A DNA stretch of 64,000 nucleotides, taken from assembly GCF_900103445.1 (NCBI RefSeq), contig NZ_FNHS01000010.1, positions 62,001 to 126,000 of the forward strand, written 5' to 3'. Shown here one piece after another: positions 1 through 8,681 of the stretch. Under the pieces are notes generated by a model, which made no database searches, was not told where the DNA came from, and worked only from the letters and a program-made list of their open reading frames with translations. The DNA comes from Methylobacterium phyllostachyos. Lineage in GTDB: Bacteria; Pseudomonadota; Alphaproteobacteria; Rhizobiales; Beijerinckiaceae. A program made the translations under genes and the position numbers. The stretch's first letter is position 1. Every line of letters starts with the position of its first letter.

Positions 1-292
1 CATGGATCAGCCGCGTCGCCTCGTCGTCCGTCACGGCGCTCTTGCCGAGGTGGAACCCGCCCATACCGATCGCCGAGATCTTTTCCGACGTCTTGCCGAA
101 GGTCCGGTAGAGCATCTCGCCCCGGCGCTCGCCGGGATCGGTGACGAAGGGCAGGTCCGCGGGGTCCTGCGGGCGGGTGTTGGGAAGACCCGGGGCGTTC
201 ACGGCCGCACCTGCGCTGCCGGCGCCCGCGAGGCTTGCGCCCGAAAGACCTGCGCCGAGCACGGCGCCCTGGAGGAAGCTGCGGCGTTCCAT
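1..292 (-). CDS. Aldo/keto reductase, exported, N-terminal part only
   Basis: Only the first 97 residues lie in the window; the rest runs off the left edge. The ATG (290-292) is followed by Glu-Arg-Arg-Ser-Phe-Leu and an Ala/Gly-rich hydrophobic stretch, which looks like a twin-arginine export signal. Around residues 65-85 the sequence YRTFGKTSEKISAIGMGGF matches the first strand and loop of the aldo/keto reductase barrel, so a periplasmic NAD(P)-dependent or cofactor-loaded reductase is likely. It lies 55 bp downstream of larB on the same strand and may be co-transcribed with the lar genes. The substrate is unknown and the catalytic Tyr lies outside the window. Confidence 0.75.
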   Translation of the reverse strand, partial: MERRSFLQGAVLGAGLSGASLAGAGSAGAAVNAPGLPNTRPQDPADLPFVTDPGERRGEMLYRTFGKTSEKISAIGMGGFHLGKSAVTDDEATRLIH

Positions 293-347
293 CGGCTGTC
301 TCCGTTCGAGAATGTCCGGGTGAGGGGAGGTAATGCGTCGGGCCGGG

Positions 348-1028
348 TCATCGTTCGCGCTCCTCGGCGAGGCGTCCTGCCGCGTGCAGCAGGCGCAGGG
401 CGGCGCAGGCGGCGCCGTAACCGTTGTCGATGTTGACCACCGTGATGCCGGGCGCGCAGCTCGCCAGCACGGCCTCCAGGGCGGCCCGGCCGCCCGCGGC
501 GACGCCGTAGCCCACGGAGGTCGGCACCGCGATCACCGCCCCGGCCACGAGGCCGCCGACGACGCTGGGCAACGCCGCATCCATGCCGGCGGCGACGATC
601 ACCACCGGATGCGCCCGGATGTCTTCCAAGCGCGTGGTCAGCCGCCACAGGCCGGCGACGCCGACATCGGCGAAGAGCGAGGCCGCCCGTCCGCCATAGG
701 CCAGCACCCGCAGGGCCTCGCGGGCAACCGGCACATCCGAGGTGCCGGCCGCCACCACGGCGACCCGGGCGGGACCGGTGACCCGCGGCGCCTCGCCGAA
801 CACCGCCGTGCGCGAGACCGGACAATAGTCGAGCCGCGCCGCGTCCCGGAGCCGATCGCGCTTCTCCGGGTCGAGGCGCGTGAGGAGCAGCGAGGCGCCT
901 CGCACCCGGGCAGCCTCGAGGATCGCGTCGATCTGCTCCGGGCTCTTGCCGGCGCAGAAGATCGCCTCCTCCAGGCCGATCCGCTCGGACCGGGCGAAAT
1001 CGAGGGTGAATTCTTCCGCGACGCTCAC
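348..1028 (-). CDS. larB: LarB, nickel-pincer nucleotide cofactor biosynthesis
   Basis: 226 residues, the usual LarB length. LarB belongs to the PurE-like AIR-carboxylase superfamily. It carboxylates and hydrolyses nicotinic acid adenine dinucleotide to pyridinium-3,5-biscarboxylate mononucleotide, the first step to the nickel-pincer cofactor of lactate racemase. The PurE-like part (about 85-225) is visible as VAVVAAGTSDVPVAREA, then ADVGVAGLWRL, VVIVAAGMDAALPSVVGGL and a C-terminal NIDNGYGAA segment. The start is GTG at 1028; it overlaps the larE stop as GTGA, so the two genes are translationally coupled. Third gene of larC-larE-larB. Confidence 0.93.
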   Translation of the reverse strand: MSVAEEFTLDFARSERIGLEEAIFCAGKSPEQIDAILEAARVRGASLLLTRLDPEKRDRLRDAARLDYCPVSRTAVFGEAPRVTGPARVAVVAAGTSDVPVAREALRVLAYGGRAASLFADVGVAGLWRLTTRLEDIRAHPVVIVAAGMDAALPSVVGGLVAGAVIAVPTSVGYGVAAGGRAALEAVLASCAPGITVVNIDNGYGAACAALRLLHAAGRLAEERER

Positions 1029-1849
1029 GACCGGGCCTCTCCCTGCTGCACCAGGAAGGCGCTGCCGACCCGGTAGGGCGCGAACCGGACGAGGCCGGCG
1101 AGATGTGGCGGCGCCATGTCCCGGATGCCCGCACCGAGCGTTTCGCGATCCTTGGCGTCGAGGGCCGCCAGGCTCCCGGGATCGAGTTCCACCACCACCC
1201 CCTCGGCGCGCACCCGGCAGCGGACCGCGCGCTTAGAGCCGGCCCCAGCCTCGAGCGCTCCGCCGACCAGCCGCTCGACCGCGTGGATGAAGGTCAGGGT
1301 CTCCGGTTCGATCGCGATGCCGGTCTCGACCCGGCTCGACAGGCAGGGCGCCGCCGGCAGCTCCGCAACCGCCCCGAGGCCGAGGTCGCGGGCGAGCGCC
1401 CGCACGGCGGCCTTGTCGAACCCCGCCTCCACGTAGGGGTGGCGCACGCCGTGCTCCCGGGCGGCGTCGAGGCCGGGGCGGTACTCGCCGAGATCGTCGC
1501 GATTGGCCCCCGACAGGATCTGCCGGTCGGTCACCTGCCGGACCGCACCGTACAGGTTGGTCTTGCAGAAGAAGCAGCGGTTGACCGGGTTCGCCCGATA
1601 AGCCGGATCGGCGAACTCGCCGGCCTCGATCACCCGCAGATCCCAGCCCTCGCGGGCGGCCTCGGCGCGAACCCGCGCGGTCGCCTCCCCGGGCACGGCC
1701 GGCGAGACCGCGTGGACCATCAGGGCCGCGCCCGGCGCCAGCCGGTGGGCGAGGGTGGCGAGCGTCAGGCTGTCGACCCCGCCGCTCACCGCCACCGCCA
1801 CGGGGCCGAGCCCGGTGAGGACGGTTTCGAGATTGTTCTGGCGCGTCAC
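1025..1849 (-). CDS. larE: LarE, ATP-dependent sulfur insertase
   Basis: 274 residues. A PP-loop (SGGVDS, residues 22-27) marks an ATP pyrophosphatase that adenylates the pyridinium carboxylates before sulfur transfer. Cys92 and Cys95 (RCFFCK) plus Cys169 (APCLSSR) are present. Three such cysteines are known from LarE proteins that use a [4Fe-4S] cluster, as opposed to the single sacrificial Cys of the Lactobacillus enzyme; assignment to the catalytic cluster type is my inference. The start is GTG at 1849, overlapping the larC stop as GTGA. It is the middle gene of a tightly coupled three-gene operon. Confidence 0.94.
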   Translation of the reverse strand: MTRQNNLETVLTGLGPVAVAVSGGVDSLTLATLAHRLAPGAALMVHAVSPAVPGEATARVRAEAAREGWDLRVIEAGEFADPAYRANPVNRCFFCKTNLYGAVRQVTDRQILSGANRDDLGEYRPGLDAAREHGVRHPYVEAGFDKAAVRALARDLGLGAVAELPAAPCLSSRVETGIAIEPETLTFIHAVERLVGGALEAGAGSKRAVRCRVRAEGVVVELDPGSLAALDAKDRETLGAGIRDMAPPHLAGLVRFAPYRVGSAFLVQQGEARS

Positions 1850-3129
1850 CGCTCCTCCTCCGGCTGCTGGTCCAGCGCGCGCCGCTCGGCCTCCCGGCGC
1901 AGGGCGGCCCGCGCGGCGTGGCCCGCATGGTCGCGGGCATCGTCGGCCTCGGCCTTGGCGGTGCGCCCGCCCGGGCGGTCGACGATCTTAACCCGGACCG
2001 GCCGGCCCGCCTGCTCAACCGTGCGGGCTTCCCGATCCAGCACCGCGCCCGCCACAGGGTGGTAACGCAGGCCGATCGTGGTGGTCTCCCGGAAACAGGC
2101 CGCGATGGCGGCCTCCAGGCTCTCCGGCCGCACCAGGGCCTGGATATGGGCCATCATCCGGCCCTTCTTGCCGATCACCGGCGCCTGCACGACGTCGAGG
2201 ATCCCGGGCTCGGCACGCAGCCGGTCGAGGCCCATGGCGAGGTCCTCGCCGGACTGGTCGTCGACCTCGAAGGCGATCACCGCGAGATCCCGCCGGCCCG
2301 GACCGGCGGCGGCGCCCGCCTCCAGCACCAGGGCGCGCAGGCAATTGCTCAGGCCCGGCAGCACCTTCGTGCCGAAGCCGATGCCGGTGCGCCCGAGGAT
2401 CCCGCGCGGTCGGCCCCGCCCGGGATCGCCGCCGCAGAGATGGCGCAGGATCGCGGCCCCGGTGGGGGTCACCCGCTCGCCGGGAATCCCGTCGTCGAGG
2501 GTGGCAAAACCGTCGAGCAGCAGCGTCGTGGCCGGGGCCGGGACGGGGAGGGGACCGTGCTGGGTCCTCACCCGTCCGGAGCCGAGCGGCAGGGCCGAGA
2601 CGCTCCAGCTCCGCGCCCCCAGGGCGGCGATCAGGTGGGCGGCCGCCACGATGTCGGCGATCGAATCGAAGGCCCCGACCTCGTGGAACGCCACCGCGTC
2701 GACCGCGATGCCGTGCACCCGGGCCTCGGCGTCAGCGAGGTGTCCGAAGATGCCGAGCGCGTGCGCCCTTACCGCCGGCGCGAGATCCGCGTCCGTCAGC
2801 GCGGCGCGGATTTTCGACCAGGGCCGGTGACCGTGGGGATGGGCATGCGTGTGATCGTGCGCATGGTCGTGGCCGTGGTCATGATGGTGGTCATGGTGAT
2901 CGTGCCGGTGGCCCTGCCGATGTTCGGGCTCGACCTCGGGTCCGGAAACGGAAAAGCGCGCCCCGCGCAGGATGCCGTCGTTGTGCGGGTGCAGCGTGCA
3001 GGCGATGCGGGCATCGACCGCCCGGACGCTGGCGCACACGCCCTCCCGGTGCTCGGGAAAGGCGTCCAGCAGGGCGGCCGCGAACATGTCGCCGGCTACG
3101 CCACCCAGTGCGTCGAGGTGAATGTGCAT
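1846..3129 (-). CDS. larC: LarC, nickel insertion cyclometallase
   Basis: 427 residues in one uninterrupted frame, unlike Lactobacillus where larC needs a ribosomal frameshift. LarC uses CTP to insert nickel into the sulfur-loaded pincer nucleotide. The N-terminus MHIHLDALGGVAGDMF is the family signature. Residues 70-101 are an extreme His/Asp run that probably stores or collects nickel. The ATG is at 3127-3129. It is the first gene of larC-larE-larB and lies 122 bp downstream of a Crp/Fnr-type regulator on the same strand. No larA racemase is present in the window, so the enzyme that uses the cofactor must be encoded elsewhere. Confidence 0.94.
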   Translation of the reverse strand: MHIHLDALGGVAGDMFAAALLDAFPEHREGVCASVRAVDARIACTLHPHNDGILRGARFSVSGPEVEPEHRQGHRHDHHDHHHDHGHDHAHDHTHAHPHGHRPWSKIRAALTDADLAPAVRAHALGIFGHLADAEARVHGIAVDAVAFHEVGAFDSIADIVAAAHLIAALGARSWSVSALPLGSGRVRTQHGPLPVPAPATTLLLDGFATLDDGIPGERVTPTGAAILRHLCGGDPGRGRPRGILGRTGIGFGTKVLPGLSNCLRALVLEAGAAAGPGRRDLAVIAFEVDDQSGEDLAMGLDRLRAEPGILDVVQAPVIGKKGRMMAHIQALVRPESLEAAIAACFRETTTIGLRYHPVAGAVLDREARTVEQAGRPVRVKIVDRPGGRTAKAEADDARDHAGHAARAALRREAERRALDQQPEEER

Positions 3130-3251
3130 CGTCTGCCGGTCGGCCTGCCCAGATCGGGCACTTCCGCTGAGATCGGCCGCATCGGCCCCAAGACAAGGTT
3201 CACCACGGGACTCTCAGGACAACCGGTGCCGCGGCGTATCGCCCGCTCGGT

Positions 3252-3962
3252 TCAAGCCGGCAGGAGGTAGGCCGGGTCGAACAACCCCCGCTCCCGCAGG
3301 CCGTCGAGGTCGCGGATCGTGAGGCGCCGGCTGCGCAGGGCGACGAGGCCGCTGGTGCGCAGCTCCTTGAGCGTGCGGTTGATGTGCACGCTCGTCTGGC
3401 CGAGGGCGTCGGCGAGATCCGGCTGGGTCACCGGCATCGGCAGGCTGGTCCCGTCCGCCAGGCCCGCCCAGGTGAGCCGCAGGTGCAATTCGCAGAACAG
3501 GTGCGCCAGCCGCTCGATCGCCGAGCGGCGGCCCACGCTGGCGATCCACTCGCGGTGGATCGCCGTGGTGGTGAGCATCTCCCGCCACAGGCCCTCCTCG
3601 ATCGCGGGACGGCCGCGAATCGCGTCTCCGATCTGGTCGGGGGTGATCCGGGCGACCGTGACGGGGGTCAAGGCCCCGATGGCATGGTCCATGCGTGCCC
3701 GGCGGAATACGAACGGATCGCACAGGTCGCCCGGCAGGAGCAGGGCGACGATCGCCCGCCGCCCGTCCGGGAACTGCTTGTAGCGGCAGGCCCAGCCGTC
3801 GAGGATGAGGTGTGTGTGGTACGGCTCGGTGTGCGGGCCCTCGATGTCCTGGCGGCCCGCGATGTGGCGGATGTGCTGGCGTGCGAGACCGTCGAGGATC
3901 GCGCGGTCCTCGGACGCGAGGCGGACATGCCGCTCCATCTTCCGCACGAACGGATTCTCCAC
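3252..3962 (-). CDS. Crp/Fnr-family transcription regulator
   Basis: 236 residues. The N-terminal half (about 20-140) is a cyclic-nucleotide-binding-like beta-roll with the LLPGDLCDPFVF segment typical of this family in Hyphomicrobiales. The C-terminal winged helix (about 150-225) has the recognition helix in QPDLADALGQTSVHINRTL. No Fe-S cysteine cluster of the FNR kind is visible. The start is GTG at 3962, preceded by GGAGG with a 5-nt spacer; an ATG at 3938 is the alternative. It lies immediately upstream of larC on the same strand and may control the lar genes, though many Methylobacterium-like genomes hold dozens of these regulators. Confidence 0.88.
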   Translation of the reverse strand: MENPFVRKMERHVRLASEDRAILDGLARQHIRHIAGRQDIEGPHTEPYHTHLILDGWACRYKQFPDGRRAIVALLLPGDLCDPFVFRRARMDHAIGALTPVTVARITPDQIGDAIRGRPAIEEGLWREMLTTTAIHREWIASVGRRSAIERLAHLFCELHLRLTWAGLADGTSLPMPVTQPDLADALGQTSVHINRTLKELRTSGLVALRSRRLTIRDLDGLRERGLFDPAYLLPA

Positions 3963-4381
3963 GCCCGCCTCCGGTCAGATCGCGGCGAGGCCGGCGGAGC
4001 GGGCGCGAACCGGCCTCATGCCGCCGGCCCGGCCTTCATCCGCGGCTTCGCGTCCGGGCCGGACCGGGACGGTCGGCGGACACGCGGGTCCGGGTCGGCG
4101 CACGCGGCGGTGGTGCCGAAGATATCGATCAAGTTGTCAGGCACGGATATTTCGATCGGCACACGGTAGACGGTTTTCCGGAGCGTGGAGTCCGGATGTT
4201 CTTGATCCGCTTGTGCCCGGACCGGAAAAACGCGCGCCAACCTGTGTTAGTTTGCCCAGCGGGACCTTCACACCAGGCGCGATACGCCGTGAATCCTCTC
4301 CCGGTCCGGCCGCGGAACCCGCCATTGCTTGCGGCCGCCGGCATTGAGCTGGTGCCTGACCCGCTCCGTGCGGGCGGCGCG
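3963..4381. other. Intergenic region, no gene recognised
   Basis: 419 bp between the Crp/Fnr gene and the end of the BrkB-like gene, both on the minus strand. It should hold the promoter of the regulator and lar genes. A 74-codon minus-strand frame (4016-4240) starts only at TTG and shows no domain, so I do not call it. No clear FNR box or riboswitch was seen. Confidence 0.4.
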
Positions 4382-5560
4382 CTACTCCGCGGCAGCCCCC
4401 ACCGTATCGGCCATGCGCGCCCGGCGGGTGCCGATCGGCTGCGGTTCGCCGACCGTGGTGTCCTCGGCGGTCTGGTGCTCCATCTCGGCGTTCAGCTGGC
4501 CCCCGGCGAGCACGATCATGGTCGAGAGCCAGATCCAGGTCATGAAGCCGATAGCCGCGCCGAGCGAGCCGTAAGTCTTGTTGTAGCTTCCGAAATGGGC
4601 GACGTACCAAGAGAACAGCAGCGAGGCGACGAGCCAGAGCACGGCCGCCAGCGCGCCCCCCGGCGTGACCCAGCGCCAGCGCGGCGCGTCCCGGCTGGGG
4701 CCGTAGCGGTAGAGCAGGGCGAGGCCGAGCAGCACCGCCACGAGCAGCACCGGCCAGCGCAGCAGCGTCAGCCACCACGCGTCGGCACCGAGCCCGACAT
4801 AGCTGAGCACCACCGGCAGCACCACGACTGCGGCGAGCGCCAGGATCAGGAACAGCAGCGCCCCCGCGGTAAAGCCCAGGGAGACGAGGTTGAGGACGAG
4901 AACATTGCGCTTCTCCCGCTCGTTGTAGACGAGGTTGAGCGCGTCGAAGACGTGCTTCACGCCGCCGTTGGCGCTCCAGACCGAGAGGGCGATGCCGAAG
5001 AGCAGGCTGAACCCGAGGGTGGTGTCGCCCTGCTCGTTCAGGCGCTTGACCTGATCGCCGATGATCTCCAGCGCCCCCTGGGGCAGGATGCCCTGGAGGC
5101 TGGCGAGCTGCGCATTGATGGTCGAGGCGTCGGCGATGAGCCCGTAACACGAGACCAGCGCCGCCACCGCGGGGAAGATCGCCAGCAGGGTGAAGAAGGT
5201 GACGCCGGCCGCGATCAGTGACAGGCGGTTCTCGCCGATGTCGTGATAGGTGCGCAGCGCGATATCCTTCCAGCCCTTGGCGGGAATCTCGGTGGGCGTC
5301 GCGGCATTGCGCCCGCGATCGGCCTCGGTCCGGGCGACGGCGTGCGCTGCGCCGCCTTCGTGCGAGGGGGAGGGCCGGCGCGCTCCGTCCCAGTCAGAGG
5401 CGCTATCGGCCGCGCGGCCCGCCCCCCGGTGGGTCGGTGCCGCCCGACGGGGAAGGGCTACAAGGCCGATCAGCGCGGTGGCCAGCGCAAGCGTCCAGAC
5501 CGCGGACACGTGGTCCTGCGGACCGGCGGCCTCGGGGCGGGCGGGTTCAGGGGCTGGCAT
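4382..5560 (-). CDS. YihY/BrkB-family integral membrane protein
   Basis: 392 residues from the ATG at 5558-5560. About 110 residues at the N-terminus are polar and low in complexity, apart from one hydrophobic segment near residue 25. Then comes the BrkB core, starting at GWKDIALRTYHDIGENRLSL with six predicted membrane spans. The motifs FFTLLAIFPAVAALVS, LSVWSANGGVKHVFDALN, FGSYNKTYGSLGAAIGFM and WLSTMIVLAGGQLNAE are characteristic. The family was once called ribonuclease BN or virulence factor BrkB; its real role is unsettled, with transport or envelope functions proposed. It is divergent from the SDR gene at 5711. Confidence 0.88.
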   Translation of the reverse strand: MPAPEPARPEAAGPQDHVSAVWTLALATALIGLVALPRRAAPTHRGAGRAADSASDWDGARRPSPSHEGGAAHAVARTEADRGRNAATPTEIPAKGWKDIALRTYHDIGENRLSLIAAGVTFFTLLAIFPAVAALVSCYGLIADASTINAQLASLQGILPQGALEIIGDQVKRLNEQGDTTLGFSLLFGIALSVWSANGGVKHVFDALNLVYNEREKRNVLVLNLVSLGFTAGALLFLILALAAVVVLPVVLSYVGLGADAWWLTLLRWPVLLVAVLLGLALLYRYGPSRDAPRWRWVTPGGALAAVLWLVASLLFSWYVAHFGSYNKTYGSLGAAIGFMTWIWLSTMIVLAGGQLNAEMEHQTAEDTTVGEPQPIGTRRARMADTVGAAAE

Positions 5561-5710
5561 CGGCGAATCCCGGATCGGTTTGAGCAGATGGCGAGGCCGC
5601 GCTTCCGGAGACGCGCGACGACGCGTTCGAAAGGCCGCAGCCGCGAAGGGGAACGCCGCATCGCGCGCAACGGTTCGCCGTGCAGTTGCATCACCACGGG
5701 GGAAACCGGC

Positions 5711-6694
5711 ATGACGCGTCTGACCGGCGGCACTGTCGTCATCACCGGAGCCTCGAGCGGCATCGGCCGGGCCGCCGCCGAGGCCTTCGCGGCCCGGGGC
5801 GCCCGGGTGGTGCTGGCCGCCCGCCGGGCTCAGGTGCTCGACGACTTGGCGCAAGACCTGCGCGCGGCCGGCGCCGAAGTCATCGCGGTCCCCACCGACG
5901 TCACCGATCCGGAGGCCGTGGAAGCCCTGGCCGCGGCAGCCCTGCGCCGCTTCGGCGGCATCGACGTGTGGATCAACAACGCCGGCACCGGCGTGTTCGG
6001 CCCCCTGCTCGATGCGCCGCTGGACCTGCACCGGCAGACCATCGCGGTGAACCTGCTGGGCGCCATGCACGGGGCCTACGCGGTGCTGCCGCATTTCCTC
6101 GACCGCGGCCGGGGCACGCTGATCAACACGGTCTCGATGGGGGGCTGGGCGCCGACGCCCTTCGCGGCGGCCTACACGGCGAGCAAGTTCGGCCTGCGCG
6201 GCTTCTCGGCGAGCCTACGCCAGGAACTCGCCCGGCACCGGCACATCCATATCTGCGGGGTTTTTCCGGCCATCGTCGACACGCCGGGCCTGGAGCACGG
6301 GGCCAACGTCACCGGCAAGCGGCTCAATCCGGGCCACCTGTTCTACGCCCCCGAGGCGGTGGCCGAGGCCTTCATCCGCCTCGTGCACCACCCCCGCGAC
6401 GAGGTCGCGGTCGGCTGGCCGGCCCGCCTCGCGCAGGTCGGCTACGCGCTGGCCCCGTACCCGACCGAGCACCTGATGGGCTTCGGCTTCCGCCGTGCCC
6501 TCGACCGGGCGGATCCGGGTCCGCGCACGCTCGGCGCCCTGCGCGAGCCGGTGCCGCAGGGGACCTCCGCCGATGGCGGATTGCGCGCCGCCAAGGGTGT
6601 TCCCTCCGCGGGGACGCTGAGCGTCGGCCTTGCTGCCGCGGCGGCCTGCGTGGCCCTGCTGGTGGGGGTCGCGGCGATCCGGCGGCGAGACTGA
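5711..6694 (+). CDS. Short-chain dehydrogenase with C-terminal membrane anchor
   Basis: 327 residues. It has a classical SDR Rossmann fold with the NAD(P) motif TGASSGIG at residues 11-18, NNAG near 90, catalytic Ser in NTVSMGG and the YxxxK pair in AAYTASKFG. A hydrophobic segment ending in IRRRD at the extreme C-terminus looks like a membrane anchor, as in several SDRs that sit near BrkB or ion-transport genes. The ATG at 5711 begins directly at the MTRLTGGTVVITG strand; longer upstream readings overlap the divergent BrkB promoter. The substrate cannot be predicted. Confidence 0.88.
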   Translation: MTRLTGGTVVITGASSGIGRAAAEAFAARGARVVLAARRAQVLDDLAQDLRAAGAEVIAVPTDVTDPEAVEALAAAALRRFGGIDVWINNAGTGVFGPLLDAPLDLHRQTIAVNLLGAMHGAYAVLPHFLDRGRGTLINTVSMGGWAPTPFAAAYTASKFGLRGFSASLRQELARHRHIHICGVFPAIVDTPGLEHGANVTGKRLNPGHLFYAPEAVAEAFIRLVHHPRDEVAVGWPARLAQVGYALAPYPTEHLMGFGFRRALDRADPGPRTLGALREPVPQGTSADGGLRAAKGVPSAGTLSVGLAAAAACVALLVGVAAIRRRD

Positions 6695-6831
6695 CGCTAC
6701 GGCTCCACGGTCCCCCCGCGGCTGATTGGCGTTCGGGAAAACCGCTAACCCATGTTGCGGCATGGGCGTCCTCAGCGCGCCACAACCGGTCCACGGGTCC
6801 GACCGGCCCGCTCGCCGACGACCGGACCTGA

Positions 6832-7605
6832 ATGCCCGACCCCGAAGGCTCATCCCTCCTCGATCCTGTCGCGGATCCCCGTGAGGATGTCGCCGACGCG
6901 TCCGCCGAGGATGCCCGGCACGGCCTGCCGGAGGCCGTGCGCGCCCATCTGGGGACGCTGCTCGGCCACGCCTACGACCGGATCGGCCCGGCGCCGGGGG
7001 CCACCTCGGACCGCTTTGCCGAGCTCCTGGCCCGCCTTGAGGCCGCCCTCGCCCAGGCCGAGGGCGAGCGGGAGGCGACGTTCCGCGCCGGGCTGCTGGA
7101 GGTGGTGCCGGCGCTGCACCGCTTCGCCGTCTCGCTGACCCGCGACCCGGCGGCCGCCGACGATCTTGTGCAGGATACGCTGCTGCGCGGCTGGCGCGGC
7201 CGGGGCAGCTTCACCCCCGGCACCAACCTGGAAGCGTGGCTGTTCACGATCCTGCGCAACGTCTTCTACAGCCAGCACCGGAAGCAGGGCCGGGAGATCG
7301 CCGATTCCGACGGCAACCATGCCGAGCGGCTGACCAGCATCCCGGAGCAGGGGGGCCACCTCGACCTGCAGGACGTCCGCGCCGCCCTCGATCGCCTCGC
7401 GCCGATGATGCGCGAGGCGCTGGTCCTCGTGGCGATCGAGAACCTGAGCTACGAGGAAGCCGCCGCCGTGATGAACTGCCGGATCGGCACCGTGAAGAGC
7501 CGGGTCTGGCGCGCCCGCGAGCAGCTCGCCCGGATGCTCGGCTACAGCGGGGCCGAAATCGGCAACGACGGCGTGATGCTGTCGGTGACCGGCACCACGG
7601 CCTGA
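6832..7605 (+). CDS. ECF sigma factor (EcfG-like) with NepR-like N-terminal domain
   Basis: 257 residues, about 80 longer than a plain ECF factor. Sigma region 2 lies at about 88-155 (RFAVSLTRDPAAADDLVQD, then WLFTILRNVFYSQHR) and region 4 at about 180-245 (ENLSYEEAAAVMNCRIGTV). This is the pattern of EcfG sigma factors of the alphaproteobacterial general stress response. Residues 33-75 (LG..L..AYD...DRFAELLARLEA) align with the conserved helices of NepR, the anti-sigma factor of EcfG, including the NepR encoded at 7914-8174. The protein therefore looks like a natural anti-sigma/sigma fusion that could be self-inhibited. It is convergent with nepR. No PhyR gene is in the window. Confidence 0.88.
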   Translation: MPDPEGSSLLDPVADPREDVADASAEDARHGLPEAVRAHLGTLLGHAYDRIGPAPGATSDRFAELLARLEAALAQAEGEREATFRAGLLEVVPALHRFAVSLTRDPAAADDLVQDTLLRGWRGRGSFTPGTNLEAWLFTILRNVFYSQHRKQGREIADSDGNHAERLTSIPEQGGHLDLQDVRAALDRLAPMMREALVLVAIENLSYEEAAAVMNCRIGTVKSRVWRAREQLARMLGYSGAEIGNDGVMLSVTGTTA

Positions 7606-7660
7606 GCGGCGTCCCGGAATCGGGATTCTGGCCGAGAGGCCGGCCCGGCGATCAACATCA

Positions 7661-7697
7661 TCGTCGCCCGAACGCCGGAGATCACCGTTCGGGACGA
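7661..7697. terminator. Imperfect hairpin between convergent sigma gene and nepR
   Basis: Arms CGTCGCCCGAACG and CGTTCGGGACGA flank an 11-nt loop. It lies in the 308-bp gap (7606-7913) between the 3' ends of the sigma-factor gene and nepR. There is no T-tract on either strand, so it could be a weak bidirectional terminator or only RNA structure. Nothing else is recognisable in this gap. Confidence 0.4.
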
Positions 7698-7913
7698 TGC
7701 TCGGGGGCAGCGCCGGACGATCCCATCGGGCAGGTTTTCAACGACGAATAGGCAAATTCATCGCTTATCCAGTGGTATTCGGCCAGGAATTTGACTTAGG
7801 TGATGGCGCTCGGGCATCGACCTGGGCGATATGAAGCGGGTTGGGCTGCTCCGTCGGCTCGGCTCGGCTCCCGTCGGTGCGACATCCCCCCGATCCACCG
7901 GCGGGAGCCCCCT

Positions 7914-8174
7914 TCAGCGCGAAGCGCCCCCCGCCCGGTCGGCGTCGAGCTGCTGCAGCAGCTCCGCCAGTCTCGGATCCAGAGCCTCGTCGATCACCGG
8001 ATCGTACAGCGCCCGCAGTTGTTGGCCGAGCCGCGAACGCGTCTGCGCGTCGAGGGCCGGATGGCCCCCGATCGGGACCACATGCAGGGCAGCCGGGGTC
8101 CCGCCGGGGCCTGTCCGGTCTGCGGTCTTCGAGGCAGGTTCTGACGCAGCGCGCTGGTAATGGGACTGGGGCAT
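7914..8174 (-). CDS. nepR: NepR-type anti-sigma factor
   Basis: 86 residues from the ATG at 8172-8174. The C-terminal half, about residues 42-78, carries the NepR core (RLGQQLRALYDPVIDEA, then DPRLAELLQQLD). NepR holds EcfG-type sigma factors inactive until phosphorylated PhyR, whose sigma-like domain mimics the target, pulls it away. Residues 1-40 look disordered. In most relatives nepR sits beside ecfG and phyR; here it is convergent with a NepR-like/ECF fusion gene and phyR is absent. An in-frame extension upstream to 8297 is not supported by family length. Confidence 0.9.
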   Translation of the reverse strand: MPQSHYQRAASEPASKTADRTGPGGTPAALHVVPIGGHPALDAQTRSRLGQQLRALYDPVIDEALDPRLAELLQQLDADRAGGASR

Positions 8175-8293
8175 GCACACTACATCGCCCCTTCCCGGGC
8201 GACGGCAACCGCTCGGAGCCACAGAGTTTTCCGGACCCCGGGCTTGGCCCCGAACGGAGGCCTCCGGCTTTCGGAACACTGCACCCGGGCGTC

Positions 8294-8599
8294 TCACGCA
8301 TCGTCCTCGGGTGCGAACACCTCACCCTTCTCGGCCAAGGCGGCGTCGGCCGTGTCTTGAGCCAGGGGCTCGTCGACCGGTGGCGCGGGATCGGCACGGC
8401 CCACCGCCCGGGCCATGGCTTGGTCCCAGCCGGGCGACAGGGCCCGCCCCTGCCGGACGAGAATCTCTCCGGTGCGGCGGCAGACCCGGTCCCAATCCGC
8501 CGCGTCCATGCCGGCGAAGGCGCTCCCGACCCCGAGTTCAGTCCCGGCGTGGACCGCGGCCTCGGCCCAACCGGGTGGTGGCGACGGCGTATCGGTCAT
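8294..8599 (-). CDS. Small conserved-looking protein, function unknown
   Basis: 101 residues from the ATG at 8597-8599. It begins MTDTPSPPPGWAEAAV and contains WDRVCRRTGEILVRQG; the C-terminus is acidic (EKGEVFAPEDDA). There is no signal peptide or membrane span and I recognise no domain. It lies 82 bp downstream of the metallophosphoesterase gene on the same strand and may be co-transcribed with it. Codon usage resembles that of its neighbours. The call rests on reading frame and gene spacing only. Confidence 0.6.
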   Translation of the reverse strand: MTDTPSPPPGWAEAAVHAGTELGVGSAFAGMDAADWDRVCRRTGEILVRQGRALSPGWDQAMARAVGRADPAPPVDEPLAQDTADAALAEKGEVFAPEDDA

Positions 8600-8681
8600 G
8601 GCTTTGCGACCTCCTCGTTGCGGATCCAGGGTGCGGGGAAGATAGGGCATCCGGAATCGAGCGCACCGTCCCGGTCCGGCC

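Noticed and set aside
4016..4240. 74-codon minus-strand frame
   Set aside because: Starts at TTG without a ribosome-binding site and has no recognisable domain or secretion signal.
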